From positions 1,922,001-1,986,000 of the forward strand of contig OY969109.1 of assembly GCA_963698015.1 (NCBI GenBank): a stretch of 64,000 nucleotides of DNA. Direction: 5' to 3'. The position numbers and the translations under genes were made by a program. Under the pieces are notes generated by a model. The model was not told where the DNA came from. It worked only from the letters and a program-made list of their open reading frames with translations, and searched no databases. Each line of letters starts with the position of its first letter. Position 1 is the first letter of the stretch. Source of the stretch: VAXT01 sp963698015. Its GTDB lineage: Bacteria; Actinomycetota; Thermoleophilia; Gaiellales; Gaiellaceae. This document shows positions 23,705 to 33,651 of the stretch, piece after piece.

Positions 23705-24567
23705 TCACGATCTGCGAGGTCGGGCCGCGGGACGGCCTGCAGAACGAGCGGGACGTCCTGCCACCTGAGACGCGGGCCGAGCTCGTCAACCGGCTCGCCG
23801 CCGCCGGCCTGCCCGTCGTCGAGGCGGTCAGCTTCGTCAGCGCCGAGCGCGTGCCGCAGATGGCCGGCGCAGAAGAGGTCGTCGCCGGGATCAAGCGGCG
23901 TGACGGAATCCTGTACGCGGGGCTCGCGCTGAACGAGAAGGGCTACGACCGGCTGCGGGAGGCCGGCCTCGACGAGGTCCGCTTCGCGCTCGCGGCGACC
24001 GAGAGCTTCAGCATGCGGAACGCCAACGCGTCGGTCGACGAGGCTGCGGGCGCAGCGGAGAAGGTTCTCGCGCGCGCGCGCGAGGACGGCGTTCGCTCGA
24101 CGGTCACGATCAGCGTCGCCTTCGGCTGTCCGTTCGAGGGCCGGGTCGACCCGGTCACGGTCGTCGAGTTGGCCAAGCGCTTGTCTGCGGCAGACGACGT
24201 CGTGCTCGCGGACACGATCGGCGTCGCGACTCCCGGCCAGGTGCGGCGGCTGATCGAGGACAGCGGCGCGTCCGGCTTCCACGGGCACAACACCCGCAAC
24301 ACCGGGTTCGCGAACGCGTACGCGGCGCTCGAGGGCGGCGCGACGACCCTCGACTCGTCGATCGGCGGCCTCGGCGGCTGTCCCTTCGCGCCGCGGGCGA
24401 CGGGCAACGTCGCGACCGAGGATCTCGTCTACATGCTCGAAGGCGACGGAGTCGAGACCGGTGCCGACCTCGATGCGCTGATCGCGATCTCGGCCTGGCT
24501 CGAAGCTGTGCTCGGTAGGCCCCTCGAGGGCCAGCTCTACCGCGCGGGGCGTTTCCCGAAGGAATAG
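23701..24567 (+). CDS. mvaB: Hydroxymethylglutaryl-CoA lyase-like enzyme
   Basis: Cleaves HMG-CoA to acetyl-CoA and acetoacetate in leucine degradation, a DRE-TIM metallolyase. 288 aa from TTG 23701 (TTGA overlap). EVGPRDGLQNE near residues 6-16 is the metal and CoA motif, VEAVSFVSAERVPQM near 41-55 is typical, FHGHNTRNTGFANAYAALE near 195-213 gives the metal histidines, and GGLGGCPFAPRATGNVATED near 224-243 holds the catalytic cysteine loop. Full length. The 3' end overlaps the opposing acetyltransferase gene by 31 bp. Confidence 0.93.
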   Translation: MITICEVGPRDGLQNERDVLPPETRAELVNRLAAAGLPVVEAVSFVSAERVPQMAGAEEVVAGIKRRDGILYAGLALNEKGYDRLREAGLDEVRFALAATESFSMRNANASVDEAAGAAEKVLARAREDGVRSTVTISVAFGCPFEGRVDPVTVVELAKRLSAADDVVLADTIGVATPGQVRRLIEDSGASGFHGHNTRNTGFANAYAALEGGATTLDSSIGGLGGCPFAPRATGNVATEDLVYMLEGDGVETGADLDALIAISAWLEAVLGRPLEGQLYRAGRFPKE

Positions 24568-25091
24568 AGGTCGACGGTGGCGCTGAAGGCCTCGCCGCCG
24601 ACATCCCGTTGCTCGAGCGACTCCCCGATCTTCTCCGCCACTCGGATCGAGGCGACGTTCTCGGGTGAGATCAGCGAGACAACCCGCTCGCGCTCGAGCT
24701 CACCGAACGCGTGGTCGCGACACGCGAGCGCCGCCTCGGTCGCGTAACCGTGGTTCCAGAACTTGCGGACGATCGTCCACGCGATCTCGAGCTCGAGGTT
24801 CCCGTCGACCTGCTCATACGTCGCGTTGAACCAGCGTTCGGTTTCCCAAACGATGTAGCCCACCCGTCCGACGAGTCGCTCGTCCTCCTTCCGCAGAACG
24901 CTGAATAGGCCGAGCTTGTGCTCCTCCCACAGCTCGAGCAGACGATCGATCCTCTTCGGCACCTCCTCGGGTGGCTGCGGCGTTCCGCCGAGGAAACGCA
25001 CAGTTTCCGGATCGCCGTACATCTCTACATAGCCATCCAGATCGGTGGGCTCCGGCTTGCGCAGCACGAGCCGCTCGGTCTTGAGCCGCAC
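24537..25091 (-). CDS. GNAT acetyltransferase, RimJ/RimL type
   Basis: 184 aa from ATG 25091. Starts MRLKTERLVLRKPEPTDLDG, the standard opening of the RimJ/RimL-like branch, and carries the acetyl-CoA loop region KFWNHGYATEAALACRDHAF near residues 108-128 followed by ENVASIRVAEKIG near 143-155. Substrate (protein N-terminus, antibiotic or metabolite) cannot be told. It begins two bases after the HxlR regulator gene ends, so the pair forms a regulator-enzyme operon. Confidence 0.9.
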   Translation of the reverse strand: MRLKTERLVLRKPEPTDLDGYVEMYGDPETVRFLGGTPQPPEEVPKRIDRLLELWEEHKLGLFSVLRKEDERLVGRVGYIVWETERWFNATYEQVDGNLELEIAWTIVRKFWNHGYATEAALACRDHAFGELERERVVSLISPENVASIRVAEKIGESLEQRDVGGEAFSATVDLYSFGKRPAR

Positions 25092-25093
25092 TT

Positions 25094-25768
25094 CTAGACG
25101 GCGACCTGCGCGCGCTGCGCGAAGTTGAAGACCGAGAAGAAGCGCTCGAGGTCCGCCGGCTTGCCGGTCTCGATGGTCACGTCGCCGCCCGAGACCGCAA
25201 CCCGAGGATCGAGGTCACCCGAGGCCAGGCGGAAGAACGTCTCCCGGTCGGTCGCGAAGTGGAGGTCCGCCTCGTCCGTCGCTCCGACTTGGACCTGGAC
25301 GATGCTGTCCTCGAGCCGCACCGTGTAGACGTCGTCGGCGACACGCACGACGTAGGTCGCTGCCAGCCCGCGCGCTGCCTGGGGATCGAGCAACGCAGCG
25401 AACGCGTTCAGGCCCCAGTCGGGATAGAAATCTTCACCCTCGACCGGGGGCGGGAGCGAGCGGGCCCCCCAGCGGGCGAGTGCGTACAGAGGCTCCTCGA
25501 GCTCGCGGCCGTACTCGGTCAGCTCGTAGACGGTCGAGGCTGCGGGCGGGGGGAGCTTCCGCTTCTCGACGATCCCGCCGCCTTCGAGGTCACGCAGGCG
25601 CGCGGCGAGGATGTTCGTGCCCACGCCCGGCATCCCCTCGAGCAGGTCGGTGTACCGCTTGGGGCCCTTGAGCAGCTCGCGGACGATCAGGAGCGACCAC
25701 CGTTCGCCGACGAGCTCGAGCGCATGACAGACGGGGCAGTACTGGTCATAGCGTCTGTTCTTGCTCAT
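25094..25768 (-). CDS. HxlR-family regulator with SCP2-like C-terminal domain
   Basis: 224 aa from ATG 25768; an upstream in-frame start adds seven residues. The HxlR winged helix occupies residues 5-110, with YCPVCHALELVGERWSLLIV at 10-29; the two cysteines near the N-terminus are often redox sensors in this family. Residues about 130-220 resemble an SCP2/sterol-carrier ligand pocket (DDVYTVRLEDSIVQVQVG), a fusion seen in actinobacterial HxlR proteins. It is divergent from a DHA2 exporter and precedes an acetyltransferase, so it probably senses a hydrophobic or electrophilic compound and controls export. Confidence 0.87.
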   Translation of the reverse strand: MSKNRRYDQYCPVCHALELVGERWSLLIVRELLKGPKRYTDLLEGMPGVGTNILAARLRDLEGGGIVEKRKLPPPAASTVYELTEYGRELEEPLYALARWGARSLPPPVEGEDFYPDWGLNAFAALLDPQAARGLAATYVVRVADDVYTVRLEDSIVQVQVGATDEADLHFATDRETFFRLASGDLDPRVAVSGGDVTIETGKPADLERFFSVFNFAQRAQVAV

Positions 25769-25790
25769 CGCGAACGCATCATAGCGCACG

Positions 25791-25830
25791 TACTTGTAGT
25801 TGAGAAGTGGATACTTGCAAAAAGAAAGTA
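25791..25830. promoter_or_regulatory. Candidate HxlR operator repeats in the divergent promoter region
   Basis: TACTTG occurs twice, at 25791-25796 and 25812-25817, 21 bp apart (two helical turns). The second copy also forms an inverted pair with AAGTA at 25826-25830 (TACTT-N9-AAGTA). The whole gap is A/T-rich relative to its surroundings. The binding protein is inferred from the adjacent regulator gene. Confidence 0.45.
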
Positions 25831-25882
25831 AGTCATGCTAGGTTGCAAGCTAGTGATTGCTAACGGAGAAAGGAAACAGACC

Positions 25883-27322
25883 GTGACCGCATCTCGACGC
25901 AAGTGGTACGGGCTTGCGCTGCTCTTGCTCGTGCAGTTCATGGTCGTGCTCGACATCGCGATCGTGAACGTGGCCCTACCTTCGATCAAGCTCGACCTGG
26001 GCTTCTCCCAGGAGAACCTGCAATGGGTGATCAGCGCGTACGCGCTCTTCTTCGGCGGCTTCCTGCTGCTCGGTGGGCGCGCCGCTGATCTCCTCGGACG
26101 CCGCCGGATGTTCCTGATCGGAGTCGTCCTCTTCACCACCGCCTCGCTCGTCTCCGGGCTCGCCTGGGGCGAAGCGCCGCTGATCGGCGCGCGCGCCCTG
26201 CAGGGGCTCGGCGCGGCGATCATCACGCCTGCGGCGCTCTCCATCCTCATGACGACCTTCGCCGAGGGGAAGGAACGGAACGCGGCACTCGGCGCCTGGG
26301 GCGGCGTCGGCGCGTTCGGAGCCGTTGCCGGCGTCCTGCTCGGAGGCGTCCTCACCGACCTCCTGAGCTGGAACTGGATCTTCTTCGTCAACGTGCCCGT
26401 TGGGATCCTCGGGTTCGTGCTCGCTCCCTTCCTGATCGACGAGAGCCGGGACGCGACCGCCGAGAGCTACGACGTGCCAGGAGCTGTCCTCGTCACGAGC
26501 GGCCTCGTGACGCTGGTCTACGCCATCACGCAGGCCAACCACTTCGGCTGGGGCTCGGCCACGACGATCGGCCTCTTCGTCGCGGCCGGAGCACTGATCG
26601 CGGCGTTCCTGGGCTGGGAGGCCCGGGCCAAGGATCCGTTGATGCCGTTCTCGATCTTCCGGCTGCGCACGCTCGTCGGCGCGAACATCGCCGGGTTCAT
26701 CCTGGGAACAGCCCTGTTCGGGATGTTCCTGATGCTCACCCTCTACATGCAGCAGGTGCTCGGCTACTCGGCGATGAAGACCGGCGTCGCGTACCTGGCC
26801 GTGGCCGGTTCGGCGATCGTGACGTCCGGCGTCGCGGCGCAACTGGTGAACCGGCTCGGCGTCAAGCCCGTGCTCATCGTCGGGATGACCGCGCTGACCG
26901 CAGGCCTGGTCTATTTCTCGCAGGTCTCGGTCGGCGGCTCGTACTGGACCGACCTGTTCCCAGGGTTGCTCCTGGTCGCGGTTGGCCTCGGCTTCTCGTT
27001 CGTGCCGATCTCGATCGCGGCGCTCGCCGGTGTGCAGCCGGCCGAGGCGGGTCTCGCTTCGGGGCTGCTCAACACGTCGCAGCAGATCGGCGGGGCGCTC
27101 GGAATCGCCGCGCTCTCGGCGGTGGCGACGTCGACGACGACCAGCGACATCTCGGGCGGGACGGCTCCTGCCATCGCGCTCACGAACGGTTTCCAGGACG
27201 CGTTCATCGCGGGCGCGATCGTCGCGTTCGTCGGGGTCCTCGTTTCGATCTTCGTGGTCAGCCGCCGCGACCTGACCGAGGAGGTCCCAGAGGCAGAGCC
27301 CGCCTTCGAGCAGGCCGCCTAG
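25883..27322 (+). CDS. DHA2-family MFS drug exporter (EmrB/QacA type)
   Basis: Proton-driven multidrug efflux protein with about 14 membrane helices; 479 aa from GTG 25883, chosen because GGAGAAAGGA lies 8-10 bases upstream (an in-frame ATG at 25835 is possible). Family motifs: VVLDIAIVNVALPSI near residues 21-35 (motif D1), GGRAADLLGRRRMF near 69-82 (motif A), and GARALQGLGAAIITPAAL near 109-126 (motif B/C region). Divergent from an HxlR regulator that likely represses it. A close paralogue lies 0.8 kb downstream. Confidence 0.92.
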   Translation: MTASRRKWYGLALLLLVQFMVVLDIAIVNVALPSIKLDLGFSQENLQWVISAYALFFGGFLLLGGRAADLLGRRRMFLIGVVLFTTASLVSGLAWGEAPLIGARALQGLGAAIITPAALSILMTTFAEGKERNAALGAWGGVGAFGAVAGVLLGGVLTDLLSWNWIFFVNVPVGILGFVLAPFLIDESRDATAESYDVPGAVLVTSGLVTLVYAITQANHFGWGSATTIGLFVAAGALIAAFLGWEARAKDPLMPFSIFRLRTLVGANIAGFILGTALFGMFLMLTLYMQQVLGYSAMKTGVAYLAVAGSAIVTSGVAAQLVNRLGVKPVLIVGMTALTAGLVYFSQVSVGGSYWTDLFPGLLLVAVGLGFSFVPISIAALAGVQPAEAGLASGLLNTSQQIGGALGIAALSAVATSTTTSDISGGTAPAIALTNGFQDAFIAGAIVAFVGVLVSIFVVSRRDLTEEVPEAEPAFEQAA

Positions 27323-27331
27323 TCAGCTTCT

Positions 27332-27365
27332 AGTGGGCCGCCGGGCACTGGCTCGGCGGCCCACT
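27332..27365. terminator. Perfect 12-bp hairpin between convergent exporter and cyclase genes
   Basis: Arms AGTGGGCCGCCG (27332-27343) and CGGCGGCCCACT (27354-27365) enclose a 10-base loop. It starts 9 bases after the exporter stop and its right arm ends at the stop codon of the opposing gene, so it can serve both. Confidence 0.8.
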
Positions 27366-28126
27366 CAGAACAGGATCGTCTTCACGAGCCAGATGATGAT
27401 CACGAGCGTGAGGACGACGAGTACGAGCTCGATCAGGCCGATCACCGTGAACCGGAGCATGTTCACCTGACCCTTGGCCTTGCCTTTGCCCTTCCCGGTG
27501 TTGAGCGACGCATCAACCATCTCCAGTACGTGACGTTCGATCCGGTCGCCGAGCTCGTCTGACGCGCTCTGCGGCGCGTGCGTTTTCAGCGGCGGGAAGT
27601 TCTCGTCGCCGTCGACCGCGAGTTGGTAGATCCGCTCGTGCTGGACGTCCTTCAGGTCCTGCTGCCCGAGGTCGACGATCGCGACTCCGTCGGGGAGCTC
27701 GTTGCCGAGCAGCGCGCGCGTCGTCTCCGAAAGGAGGATCTGGCCGCCGTGGCCGGCCGAGCAGATGCGCGCGGCGCGGACGACGTCGAGCCCGAGGTAG
27801 CCCTCGTCGCCGACCGACGGCTCGCCGGTGTGCAGGCCCATCCGGACACGGACCTCGCTGCCCTCCGGCCACTGGTGTGTTGAGAGCGCACGCTGGGCCG
27901 CCACCGCCCCGGCGACTGCGTCCCGCGCGCGCGGAAACGAGTAGAAGAACGCATCGCCCTGGGTGTCGACCTCGGTTCCACCCTTGTCGCCGAGGCTCCC
28001 GCGGAGCAGTTGCCGGTGGTCGCGGACGACGTCGCCGTAGGCGTCCCCGAGCTCCTGGAGCAGCCGGGTCGAGCCCTCGATGTCGGTGAAGAGGAACGTG
28101 ACGGTTCCGCCGGGAAGCGTTGCCAT
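27365..28126 (-). CDS. Class III adenylate/guanylate cyclase with C-terminal membrane anchor
   Basis: 253 aa. The cyclase homology domain fills residues 5-170: FTDIEGSTRLLQELG near 13-27 carries the first metal Asp, DTQGDAFFYSF near 54-64 the second, and RVRMGLHTGEP near 93-103 follows. Near 205-215 is a KGKGKAKG basic patch, and residues 226-250 are one strongly hydrophobic helix, so the enzyme is tail-anchored with its catalytic part in the cytosol. Similar single-domain cyclases abound in actinobacteria and may act on ATP or GTP. It shares a divergent promoter with the second exporter. Confidence 0.88.
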   Translation of the reverse strand: MATLPGGTVTFLFTDIEGSTRLLQELGDAYGDVVRDHRQLLRGSLGDKGGTEVDTQGDAFFYSFPRARDAVAGAVAAQRALSTHQWPEGSEVRVRMGLHTGEPSVGDEGYLGLDVVRAARICSAGHGGQILLSETTRALLGNELPDGVAIVDLGQQDLKDVQHERIYQLAVDGDENFPPLKTHAPQSASDELGDRIERHVLEMVDASLNTGKGKGKAKGQVNMLRFTVIGLIELVLVVLTLVIIIWLVKTILF

Positions 28127-28134
28127 GGTGCGTG

Positions 28135-28144
28135 AGTGTAGGGT
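28135..28144. promoter_or_regulatory. Back-to-back -10 boxes of cyclase and exporter
   Basis: Leftward TACACT (28140-28135) ends 8 nt before the cyclase ATG; rightward TAGGGT (28139-28144) ends 9 nt before the exporter ATG. The two overlap by 2 bp. Both transcripts would be leaderless or nearly so. Confidence 0.45.
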
Positions 28145-28153
28145 CGAGGGGCG

Positions 28154-29599
28154 ATGAACGCAGTCGCACCGGACCCTCGCCGCTGGAAGGCGCTCATCCT
28201 GATTTGCACCGCGATCTTCGTCGTGGTGCTCGACATCGCGATCGTCAATGTCGCGCTGCCGACGATCCAGGACGATCTGAACTTCGCGGAGCGCAACCTG
28301 CAGTGGGTGATTACCGCCTATGGGCTCACGTACGGCGGCTTCCTCCTGCTCGGCGGGCGCGCGGCCGACCTCATCGGGCGCCGCATCGTCTTCATGATCG
28401 GGCTCGCGATCTTCGGGGCTGCCTCGCTCGTCTGCGGGCTCTCGTCATCCTCGGGGATGCTGATCGGAGCGCGGGCCGTGCAGGGCTTCGGTGCGGCGAT
28501 CGTCACACCGGCGGCGCTCTCCATCATCTCTGTGACCTTCACCGAGGGCGCGGAGCGGAACAAGGCGCTCGGAGCCTGGGGCGCAGTCGGCGGCAGCGGC
28601 GCCGCGGCAGGCGTGCTGATGGGTGGCGTCCTGACGAAGTATCTGGGCTGGGAGTGGATCTTCTGGGTCAACGTGCCCGTCGCCGTGATCGTCCTCATCC
28701 TCACGCCGATCTACGTGCGCGAGAGCCGGCGCGAGGACGTCGTCCACGAATACGACCTGCCCGGAGCGATCAGCGTGACCTCGGGCTTGATCGTGCTCGT
28801 CTACGCGATCTCGGAGGCGCCGCAGGTCGGGTGGGGGACGTTCCGCACGATCGGCTTGCTCGTGCTCTCGGGTCTGCTCCTCGCGTTCTTCCTGTGGTGG
28901 GAGGCGCGCGAGAAGGAACCGCTGATGCCGCTCTCGATCTTCCGGATCCGCCTCGTCGCCGCGGCCAACCTCGGCGGGTTCCTGCTCGCCGGCGGGTTGT
29001 ACGGCACGTTCCTAATGCTCACGCTCTACATGCAGCAGGTTCTACACATGTCGGTGCTCCAGACGGGAGTCGCGTTCCTGGCCACGGCCGGCACCGCCGT
29101 TCTAATGGCTGGCCCCGCGCAAGCGCTAACGACCCGTTTCGGCGCGAAGCCGGTGCTCATCGCCGGCATGAGCCTGCTCGTCGCCGGGTGTCTCTGGTAC
29201 ACGCAGATCGACGCCAACGGCTCGTACCAGATGGATTTGCTTCCGGGATTCTTCGCGGTCGGCATCGGGATCCCGTTCTCGTTCATCCCGATCACGATCG
29301 CGGCACTCGCCGGAGTTAGCCACGAGAAGGCGGGGCTCGCTTCCGGCCTGATCAACACGTCGCAGCAGGTGGGAGGCGCGATCGGGACGGCGGTGCTCTC
29401 AACCGTTTTCATCACGCACTCGAGGACGCTCCTCGAGGAGCGGACGCCGCCGGACGAAGCTTTGACCCAGGGCTTCGTGTGGGGCTTCTGGGTCGCGGTC
29501 GGGATCTGGGCCGCGGGGCTGCTCGCTGCGATCTTCCTCGTGCGGCGCGAGGAGGTCGCGCAGCTCGAGCCGGTCGAGATCCCCGCCTCGCAGACCTGA
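28154..29599 (+). CDS. DHA2-family MFS drug exporter, paralogue of the 25883-27322 gene
   Basis: 481 aa, about 14 membrane helices. Same signatures as the first copy: VVLDIAIVNVALPTI, GGRAADLIGRR and GARAVQGFGAAIVTPAAL, with long stretches of similarity along the whole length (for example LMLTLYMQQVLxxS and AGLASGLxNTSQQxGGA). The two are diverged paralogues rather than a recent duplication. Its TGA lies within CTGA, where the next gene appears to start. Exported compound unknown. Confidence 0.92.
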   Translation: MNAVAPDPRRWKALILICTAIFVVVLDIAIVNVALPTIQDDLNFAERNLQWVITAYGLTYGGFLLLGGRAADLIGRRIVFMIGLAIFGAASLVCGLSSSSGMLIGARAVQGFGAAIVTPAALSIISVTFTEGAERNKALGAWGAVGGSGAAAGVLMGGVLTKYLGWEWIFWVNVPVAVIVLILTPIYVRESRREDVVHEYDLPGAISVTSGLIVLVYAISEAPQVGWGTFRTIGLLVLSGLLLAFFLWWEAREKEPLMPLSIFRIRLVAAANLGGFLLAGGLYGTFLMLTLYMQQVLHMSVLQTGVAFLATAGTAVLMAGPAQALTTRFGAKPVLIAGMSLLVAGCLWYTQIDANGSYQMDLLPGFFAVGIGIPFSFIPITIAALAGVSHEKAGLASGLINTSQQVGGAIGTAVLSTVFITHSRTLLEERTPPDEALTQGFVWGFWVAVGIWAAGLLAAIFLVRREEVAQLEPVEIPASQT

Positions 29600-29966
29600 G
29601 CGGGCTCCCGGTCACCGGCCTCAACGAGCTCGTGCTCGAGGTCGCCGATCTCGACGTTGCAGCTCGGTTCTACGGCGAGGTGCTCGGGCTGCCGGTTCAG
29701 GGGCGCTCCGACAATCGAGCCTGGTTCCTCGTCGGAGAGCGCTCGCGGATCGGGCTCTGGACGTCGCAGGTCGGAATCGCCGGCGGCCGGGGCGGCGCGC
29801 ACGTCCATTACGCGATGCACGTCGGCGAGGACGACTACGAGGCGGCGGTCGCGCGCCTGCGCGAACATGGCCTCGACGTTCACGAAGAGGACTTCGAAGA
29901 CAGCGGCCGCGCCGCGTACGTCACCGATCCGGACGGCAACGTCGTCGAGTTCTGGTCGTGGGGGGC

Positions 29967-29970
<4 letters not shown>
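29596..29970 (+). CDS. VOC-family (glyoxalase/bleomycin-resistance) protein
   Basis: 124 aa if started at CTG 29596, which overlaps the exporter stop as CTGA. The homologous fold needs this region: LNELVLEVADLDVAARFYGE near residues 9-28 is the first beta-alpha unit. The only canonical internal start (GTG 29632) would remove the beginning of the first strand, and GTG 29479 would overlap the exporter by 121 bases. VTDPDGNVVEFWSW at the end is the second-half metal-ligand motif. Could detoxify or bind a compound related to the exporter's cargo. Its stop overlaps the next ATG. Confidence 0.8.
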
Positions 29971-31862
<1,892 letters not shown>

Positions 31863-32059
31863 GAGGGCTTCGGGCGAAGATATGCTAAGAGCCGGCGGGC
31901 CGCACTGCTGGAGATGAGGCGGCGTCCGATTAACAAAGAGCGACTCCCAGGCGAGAGCACACTCGGGCAAGCGAGCGAGCGCTCCACCATCTGCTCGCTG
32001 AAGCGGTAGAACACGGAGGACGTGCGTCCCTTTGCCATAGCTCCGCTTTTCGCCCTGGC
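31863..32059 (+). other. Intergenic region, lower GC, no gene recognised
   Basis: 197 bp after the YyaL-type gene. Contains short G/C-rich inverted pieces and minus-strand open frame without recognisable protein. Base composition drops here and stays lower through the following acetyltransferase gene, marking the left edge of the accessory segment. Confidence 0.5.
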
Positions 32060-32575
32060 GTGACGCGTGACGCTCCCATCGAACCTCCGGCATCCGGCGG
32101 CCCAGTCTCTGTTCGGACTCTGACTGCACCGACACGAAGAGAGATCGAAGAGCTGGCCGAGATCTTTGAGCAGTATCGCGTGCACTATGGCGAGGCTCCT
32201 GATGCCTCACGATCGGCTACCTGGCTAGAACGGAACCTCAACAGCACCCGCTTCAGAGCGTTCGTTGCAGAAGACAAGGGTCAGTTCGTTGGCTTTGCGA
32301 CCACGATGGAGGTTCCGGCATCGCTGCGGCTCGGCCACTTCTGGCAGATCAGAGACTTGTTCGTCTTGCCGCACCAGCGCCGCCTTGGCGTCGGTCGTGC
32401 TCTCCTCGACTCCATCCGCGCGGCGGCGATTGCGGCAGGAGCCTTGCGACTGGTCTTGCAGACTGAGGACGACAACGAACCCGCACACCGTCTCTACGCG
32501 GAGAGTGGCTACACGCTCGTCGAGGGCTATCGCTCGCTGACGCTGCCGCTAAGCCCCGATTTCCGGCGGAGCTAA
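32060..32575 (+). CDS. GNAT-family N-acetyltransferase
   Basis: 171 aa from GTG 32060. The acetyl-CoA binding core is IRDLFVLPHQRRLGVGRALL near residues 96-115 (R/QxxGxG/A as RRLGVG), followed by LVLQTEDDNEPAHRLYAESG near 135-154, typical of motif B. Residues 1-25 are poorly conserved and the start may be later. Composition is less GC-rich than the surrounding housekeeping genes, suggesting acquisition. It is the first of several single-gene units in the 32-36.5 kb accessory segment. Substrate unknown. Confidence 0.85.
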   Translation: MTRDAPIEPPASGGPVSVRTLTAPTRREIEELAEIFEQYRVHYGEAPDASRSATWLERNLNSTRFRAFVAEDKGQFVGFATTMEVPASLRLGHFWQIRDLFVLPHQRRLGVGRALLDSIRAAAIAAGALRLVLQTEDDNEPAHRLYAESGYTLVEGYRSLTLPLSPDFRRS

Positions 32576-32692
32576 CCGGATACCCCCTGTGAGCCAAAGC
32601 CACCCAACGGTGCCGAGTACCAGTACGCCCACACGATCGCGAACAGCGTGCCGAACAGCGAAGCGATGACGACAACGGCACACCCGAATTAT

Positions 32693-32731
32693 CGCTCAGG
32701 GGTCATTCCGGAACACTGGCCCAGCCGAGCG
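32693..32731 (+). repeat. Accessory-segment repeat, copy A
   Basis: Core GGGGTCATTCCGGAACACTG then GCCCAG, flanked by inverted arms CGCTC (32693-32697) and GAGCG (32727-32731). It shares the core with five other copies between 33.6 and 36.5 kb, all in this orientation. Confidence 0.8.
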
Positions 32732-32739
32732 CTGACGTC

Positions 32740-32883
32740 TTGACGCCGCGAGCGTTACGGACGCGAGGGCCGGGCCGTGTCCTCGTGCTCTCGGCGTCCG
32801 GGGTTCGGACGCTGATGCGCGACGTCCCATCGATCCAGGACAATGTGCTCGCCGCGCTCACGGCACGGCTTTCGTACGACTAG
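32740..32883 (+). pseudogene. Fragment resembling the end of a cyclic-nucleotide-binding (CRP-type) domain
   Basis: The frame ending at TAG 32881 encodes about 47 residues including RVLVLSASGVRTLMRDVPSI and VLAALTARLSYD, which resembles the last strand and C-helix of a cNMP-binding domain (pattern VLxLSxxxFxxLLxxxPxIxxxVLxxLAxRL). Nothing upstream continues the domain: the frame runs straight into repeat copy A, so the gene looks truncated at the repeat. Too short to be sure. Confidence 0.4.
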
Positions 32884-32886
32884 ACG

Positions 32887-33504
32887 CTACGACCGCGGGT
32901 GCGGGACACGCACTTCCGCGACATGCGCGAGGTGGGTCGGCGCCGCAAGTTCGAGGACGAGCTGCCGGCCCGGTGTATCCCCGCGTTCGAGCTCCTCGAA
33001 CGAGTGGCCGACGTCGCCGCCGAGGACGACCGGGCCTTCGTCGGTCTCCACGACGACGATCTGATGTCCGGCCGTGTGTCCCGGCGCCGGCAGGAGCCTG
33101 ACGCCCGGCAGGATCTCCGCCTCGCCGTCGTGCTCGACGTACGTCGCGCCCGGAAAGTCGACCCACTCCCGCACCGTGTAGTCGTCCTCCGTCCGTGCGT
33201 CCTCGAGCTCGCGTCGCTGCACGTGGATCGGGATGCCCGGGAAGAGCCGGTTGCCGCCGCAGTGATCGAAGTGGAGGTGCGTGTTGACGACGACCGCGGC
33301 GCGACTCACGAGCTCGTCCGGGAGCGGATGCGGGTGCCACTCCTCGCCGTCCTCTTCGATCGCCGGCGTCGTGTCGATCATCCCCGTGTCGACGAGGACG
33401 AGCCCGTCGGGATGCTCGATCGTGTCGGAGAACCCGGGCAAGCTGTCACCGGAGAAGACCATTTCGCTCGTCAGGTGCCGACGGATATCGTCACGGCTGA
33501 GCAC
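32887..33504 (-). CDS. Metallo-beta-lactamase-fold hydrolase (lactonase-like)
   Basis: 205 aa from GTG 33504, chosen because AAAGGAG lies 8-9 bases upstream and because sequence beyond it belongs to a leader duplicated before the next gene; the open frame itself continues to ATG 33621. The metal motif THLHFDHCGGN is near residues 76-86, LLPAPGHTAGHQ near 140-151 and GGDVGHSF near 163-170, giving the HxHxDH, H and D ligands. Spacing resembles AHL-lactonase and related MBL hydrolases. Substrate unknown. Confidence 0.85.
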   Translation of the reverse strand: MLSRDDIRRHLTSEMVFSGDSLPGFSDTIEHPDGLVLVDTGMIDTTPAIEEDGEEWHPHPLPDELVSRAAVVVNTHLHFDHCGGNRLFPGIPIHVQRRELEDARTEDDYTVREWVDFPGATYVEHDGEAEILPGVRLLPAPGHTAGHQIVVVETDEGPVVLGGDVGHSFEELERGDTPGRQLVLELAAPTHLAHVAEVRVPHPRS

Positions 33505-33509
33505 GGCAT

Positions 33510-33639
33510 TGACTCCTTTCTCGGCGGCCTCCTCCGGCCGCACGTCGGTCTTGATCTGGGGGTTAGACCGCTCGGCGACCCGTAACTCATCGGTCTCTGC
33601 CCAGGCTGCGTCAGGGGACATTCCCGGGACACTGGCCCG
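33510..33639 (-). promoter_or_regulatory. Duplicated leader, copy 1 (upstream of MBL gene), with repeat copy B
   Basis: This 130-bp stretch matches 33995-34124 almost without gaps; by eye I count 13 differences in the first 117 aligned bases. On the minus strand it begins with the repeat core (complement of TCAGGGGACATTCCC.., 33611-33639) and ends in an AAAGGAG Shine-Dalgarno for the MBL gene. It probably holds a promoter and 5' leader. Confidence 0.8.
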
Positions 33640-33651
33640 GGTTAATGTCGT

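Larger units (their letters stand above)
32576..32886 (+). other. Intergenic region holding repeat copy A and a gene fragment
   Basis: 311 bp. The first ~115 bp show nothing recognisable. Repeat copy A is at 32693-32731 and a truncated cyclic-nucleotide-binding-like frame follows at once to 32883. No intact gene. Confidence 0.6.

Noticed and set aside
25883..29599. Recent tandem duplication of the exporter genes
   Set aside because: The two proteins share family motifs but differ widely in sequence and have an unrelated gene between them, so they are old paralogues.
31863..32059. Minus-strand small gene 31859-32185
   Set aside because: No recognisable domain, no ribosome-binding site, and it overlaps the start of the acetyltransferase gene.
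33555..33595. tRNA-Ser/Leu D-arm-like string GTCGCCGAGCGGTCTAA on the minus strand (also near 34045-34080)
   Set aside because: No matching acceptor stem, anticodon arm or T-arm follows; it belongs to the duplicated leader.
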